Part shown: piece after piece, positions 61,313 to 64,000 of the stretch
Numbering within the stretch: position 1 is the stretch's first letter
How the letters are laid out: every line of letters starts with the position of its first letter
NCBI RefSeq assembly: GCF_025263485.1
Contig: NZ_CP079863.1
Coordinates: 1,426,001-1,490,000 of the forward strand
DNA from: Mycobacterium sp. SMC-2
Lineage (GTDB): Bacteria; Actinomycetota; Actinomycetes; Mycobacteriales; Mycobacteriaceae
Direction of reading: 5' to 3'
Length of the DNA stretch: 64,000 nt
Made by a program: the position numbers and the translations under genes
Notes under the pieces: generated by a model
Told to the model about the DNA's origin: nothing
The model's input: the letters and a program-made list of their open reading frames with translations, nothing else
Databases searched by the model: none

Positions 61313-62914
61313 TCAGCCGACGGCGCGGTCGGCGCCCTCCCAGAACTGGGCGCGCACGGCCTTCTTGTCCGGCTTGCCCAGCGCGGTCACCGGCACCGAC
61401 TCGACGATGATCACCTGCTTGGGCGACTGCACCGAACCCTTGCGCTCCTTGACCGCGGACTGGATCTCGACGGTCACCCGCGCCACCGACTCCTCGTCGG
61501 AGGGATGGTCGGGCCGCAGCACGATCACCGCGGTGACGGCTTCGCCCCACTTCTCGTCCGGCGTGCCGATCACGCACACCTGCGCGACGGCCGGATGCTC
61601 GGCGACGACGTCCTCGACCTCGCGCGGGAACACGTTGAAGCCGCCGGTGACGATCATGTCCTTGACCCGGTCGACGATGAACCAGAAGCCGTCGGAGTCC
61701 TCGCGCGCCATGTCGCCGGTGTGCAGCCAGCCGTCCTTGAATGTCTTGGCCGTTTCCTCGGGCAGGTTCCAGTACCCGCCGGAAAGCAGCGGCCCGGACA
61801 CGCAGATCTCGCCGACCTCGCCCTGCGGCACCGGGTTGCCGTCGGCGTCCAGCAGCGCGGTGCGGGCGAACAGCGTGGGGCGCCCACACGAGGTGAGCCG
61901 CTTCTCGTCGTGGTCCTTCTTGGCCAGATACGAGATCACCATCGGCGCCTCGGACTGCCCGTAGTACTGGGCGAAGATCGGCCCGAACCGGCGGATCGCC
62001 TCGGCCAGCCGCACCGGGTTCATCGCGGAGGCGCCGTAGTAGACCGTTTCCAGCGAGGACAGGTCGCGGGTGTGCGAATCCGGGTGGTCCATCAGCGCGT
62101 AGATCATCGAAGGCACCAGCATGGTCGCGGTGATCTTCTGCTCCTCGATCACCCGCAGCACCTCGGCCGGATCGAACTTGGTCAGCACGACCAGCTCGCC
62201 GCCCTTGATGATCGTCGGCACGAAGAACGCCGCCCCGGCATGCGACAGCGGGGTGCACATCAAAAAGCGCGGGTTCTCCGGCCACTCCCACTCGGCGAGC
62301 TGGATGGTGGTCATGGTGGTGATGGACTGCGCGGTGCCCAGCACGCCCTTGGGCTTGCCGGTGGTGCCGCCGGTGTAGGCCATCCCGCCGATGTGGTCGG
62401 GCGGAAGATCGGCCGCCACCAACGGCTTCGGCGCGTACTTCGCGGCCTCGGCGACCAGGTCCACCGCGGAACCGCCCAGCGCTTCGGGGACCGGGCCGAT
62501 GGTCAGGACCTGCTTGAGGCCGGGCACCTTCTCCAGCAGGCCCAGCGCCCGCTCGACGAACATCGGGTTGGGGTCGATGATCAGCGACGTCACGCCGGCG
62601 TCGCCCAGCACGTAGGCGTGGTCATCCAGGGAGCCGAGGGGGTGCAGTGCCACGCGCCGGTAGCCCTGGGTCTGGCCGGCGCCGATGATCATCAGCACCT
62701 CGGGCCGGTTCAGCGACAGCAGCCCGACGGTCGCGCCGGTGCCCGCACCGAGCGCCTCGAACGCCTGAATGTACTGGCTGATGCGCTCGGCCAGCTGCCC
62801 ACCGGTCAGCGTGGTGTCGCCGAGATGCAGCACCGGCTTGTTCTTGTTGCGCTTGAGCGCACCGACCGTCAGGTGCCCGGAATGAATCGGATGGCGCAGC
62901 AGATCGTCACTCAT
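61313..62914 (-). CDS. fadD8: Acyl-CoA synthetase FadD8
   Basis: 533 aa AMP-forming ligase. P-loop MAYTGGTTGKPKGVLGTAQS (about 180-200), YGQSEAPMVISYLAKKDHDE, the D-G-[WF] region GWLHTGDMAREDSDGFWFIV, and PVTALGKPDKKAVR with the catalytic Lys near the end. It activates a fatty or aromatic acid. ATG 62914 has TAGTCT 6 nt upstream. Divergent from the amidohydrolase gene. Confidence 0.92.
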   Translation of the reverse strand: MSDDLLRHPIHSGHLTVGALKRNKNKPVLHLGDTTLTGGQLAERISQYIQAFEALGAGTGATVGLLSLNRPEVLMIIGAGQTQGYRRVALHPLGSLDDHAYVLGDAGVTSLIIDPNPMFVERALGLLEKVPGLKQVLTIGPVPEALGGSAVDLVAEAAKYAPKPLVAADLPPDHIGGMAYTGGTTGKPKGVLGTAQSITTMTTIQLAEWEWPENPRFLMCTPLSHAGAAFFVPTIIKGGELVVLTKFDPAEVLRVIEEQKITATMLVPSMIYALMDHPDSHTRDLSSLETVYYGASAMNPVRLAEAIRRFGPIFAQYYGQSEAPMVISYLAKKDHDEKRLTSCGRPTLFARTALLDADGNPVPQGEVGEICVSGPLLSGGYWNLPEETAKTFKDGWLHTGDMAREDSDGFWFIVDRVKDMIVTGGFNVFPREVEDVVAEHPAVAQVCVIGTPDEKWGEAVTAVIVLRPDHPSDEESVARVTVEIQSAVKERKGSVQSPKQVIIVESVPVTALGKPDKKAVRAQFWEGADRAVG

Positions 62915-62920
62915 GGGGCA

Positions 62921-62926
62921 AGACTA
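62921..62926 (-). promoter_or_regulatory. -10 hexamer of fadD8, leaderless type
   Basis: Minus-strand TAGTCT ends 6 nt before ATG 62914. On the plus strand TAGCAT (62967-62972) is 8 nt before ATG 62981 of the next gene, giving two facing leaderless-type starts in 66 bp. Confidence 0.5.
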
Positions 62927-62980
62927 GAACGTGTTGCAATTCCGGTCAGCCACCACCTCGGGCCACTAGCATCCCTGCAC

Positions 62981-64000
62981 ATGGGCGATGCAGATCTCGT
63001 CGTCACCGGAACGGTTCTCACCGTCGACGACGCGCGGCCCACCGCCGAGGCGCTCGCCGTCGCCGGCGGGCGCATCGTGGCCGTCGGCAGCCGCTCGGAT
63101 GTGGCCAAGCTGACCGGCCCGAAGACCCGGACCGTGGACCTCGGCGACGGCTGCGTCATGCCGGGATTCGTTGAGGCCCATGGTCATCCGCTGATGGAGG
63201 CCCTGGCGTTGTCGGACCGGATCGTCGACATCCGGCCCGTCACGCTGCCCGACGCGGATCAGGTCGTCGCCGCGGTGCGCCGCGAGGCCAAGACGCGGGG
63301 GGCGGCCGGCGCCTACCTGAACGGCTGGGACCCGCTGCTGCAGCCCGGGTTGCCCCAGCCGACGCGGGCCTGGCTCGAAGAGACCGCGCCGGACGGGCCG
63401 CTGGTCATCATCCACAACTCCGGGCACAAGGCCTACTTCAATTCGCACGCCGCCCGGCGCGCCGGCCTGACCCGCGACACCCCCGACCCCAAGGGCGCCC
63501 GATTCGGCCGCGACACGCACGGCGAACTGGACGGCACCGCCGAGGAAACCGGCGCGGTCTTCCCGCTGCTGGGCGGCGCCATCGAGCCGGGCGAGTACCC
63601 GGCGATGCTGCGCGCCGAATGCGCCCGGCTGAACCGCGCCGGCCTGACCACCTGCTCGGAGATGGCCTTCGACCCGGCGTTTCGGCCGGTGGTCTCCCAA
63701 CTGAGCGGCGAGCTGACGGTCCGGCTGCGAACCTACGAGATCTCCAATCCTCAGATGTCCACCGACGCCACCCCCGGTCAGGGCGACGACATGCTGCGCC
63801 AGGTCGGCATCAAGATCTGGGTGGACGGCTCCCCATGGGTCGGCAACATCGACCTGTCCTTCCCGTACCTGGACACCGCCGCCACCCGCACCATCGGCGT
63901 GCCGCCCGGCTCCTGCGGATGCGCCAACTACACGAAAGAACAGCTCACCGAAATCGTCGAGGCCTATCTACCGCTGGGCTGGCAGATGGCCTGCCACGTG
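62981..64000 (+). CDS. Amidohydrolase-3 family protein, 3' truncated by window edge
   Basis: 340 codons, still open at 64000. DLVVTGTVLTVDDARPTAEA is the usual beta-sandwich start, GCVMPGFVEAHGHPLMEALA carries the metal HxH, and VIIHNSGHKAYFNSHAARRA has the His typical of amidohydrolase-3 (YtcJ-like) enzymes. IKIWVDGSPWVGN is the following strand. Orthologue Rv0552 is about 534 aa, so roughly 190 residues lie outside. Substrate unknown. Confidence 0.9.
   Translation, partial: MGDADLVVTGTVLTVDDARPTAEALAVAGGRIVAVGSRSDVAKLTGPKTRTVDLGDGCVMPGFVEAHGHPLMEALALSDRIVDIRPVTLPDADQVVAAVRREAKTRGAAGAYLNGWDPLLQPGLPQPTRAWLEETAPDGPLVIIHNSGHKAYFNSHAARRAGLTRDTPDPKGARFGRDTHGELDGTAEETGAVFPLLGGAIEPGEYPAMLRAECARLNRAGLTTCSEMAFDPAFRPVVSQLSGELTVRLRTYEISNPQMSTDATPGQGDDMLRQVGIKIWVDGSPWVGNIDLSFPYLDTAATRTIGVPPGSCGCANYTKEQLTEIVEAYLPLGWQMACHV

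Noticed and set aside
1..64000. tRNA, rRNA or riboswitch genes
   Set aside because: I looked for cloverleaf and conserved tRNA 3' motifs in intergenic gaps and saw none; the syntenic M. tuberculosis block also has none that I recall. A tRNAscan/Rfam run would settle it.

Overview
The window is high-GC DNA from a slow-growing Mycobacterium. Gene order follows the M. tuberculosis block Rv0489-Rv0552 almost gene for gene, and gene-level departures suggest the M. avium complex. Species and orthologue names come from recognising protein sequences and synteny, not from a database search.

Layout. 1-2175: end of gpm1, then the senX3-regX3 phosphate two-component system, bridged by a MIRU-type mini-ORF. 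2180-4441: an insert absent from M. tuberculosis, with a decayed Nudix gene and a PPE gene whose SVP tail is in another frame, flanked by two copies of a palindromic repeat. 4444-8362: a three-gene operon (GMC oxidoreductase and two partners) divergent from its likely GntR regulator. 8325-16739: Rv0495c, ppx1, a membrane protein, a TIM-barrel protein, a thioesterase, proC, an excisionase-like regulator, the 33-aa ribosomal protein bS22, galE2 and an acyltransferase. 16920-19319 (minus): cmaA2, a HadA-like dehydratase and serB1.

19320-23137 is the most interesting region. Where M. tuberculosis has mmpS2-mmpL2, this genome has an esxF-esxE-cpnT operon. The CpnT-type protein keeps the CpnT N-terminal domain and a proline-rich linker, but its C-terminus is an ADP-ribosyltransferase-type toxin domain (R741, S766-T767-S768, E804/E806) rather than the NAD glycohydrolase domain of M. 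tuberculosis CpnT. A 71-aa protein follows in the immunity-gene position. The toxin end and small gene are visibly AT-richer than their surroundings.

23197-29498: a glutaredoxin-like protein, then hemA-hemC-hemD-hemB and two membrane proteins. 29485-36536: an anti-anti-sigma protein, acyltransferase, SGNH hydrolase, esterase, methyltransferase, GabP-type permease, a Ddn-type remnant and a charged small protein. 36594-43879: hemL and a phosphatase, then the System II cytochrome c maturation genes (TlpA-like, ccdA, resB-like, ccsA) and a ParA-like ATPase. With the hem cluster this supplies haem and attaches it to cytochromes. 43884-62914: fabH, menA, mtnP, galE3, membrane proteins, two glycosyltransferases, menE, pitA, menB and fadD8, with menaquinone genes scattered through it. 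A partial amidohydrolase runs off the right edge.

No tRNA, rRNA, CRISPR array or insertion sequence was seen. Several genes have a TANNNT-type -10 hexamer 6-8 nt before the start codon, as expected for leaderless mycobacterial transcripts. Intergenic regions carry several classes of long palindromes, one in three copies at convergent gene ends.
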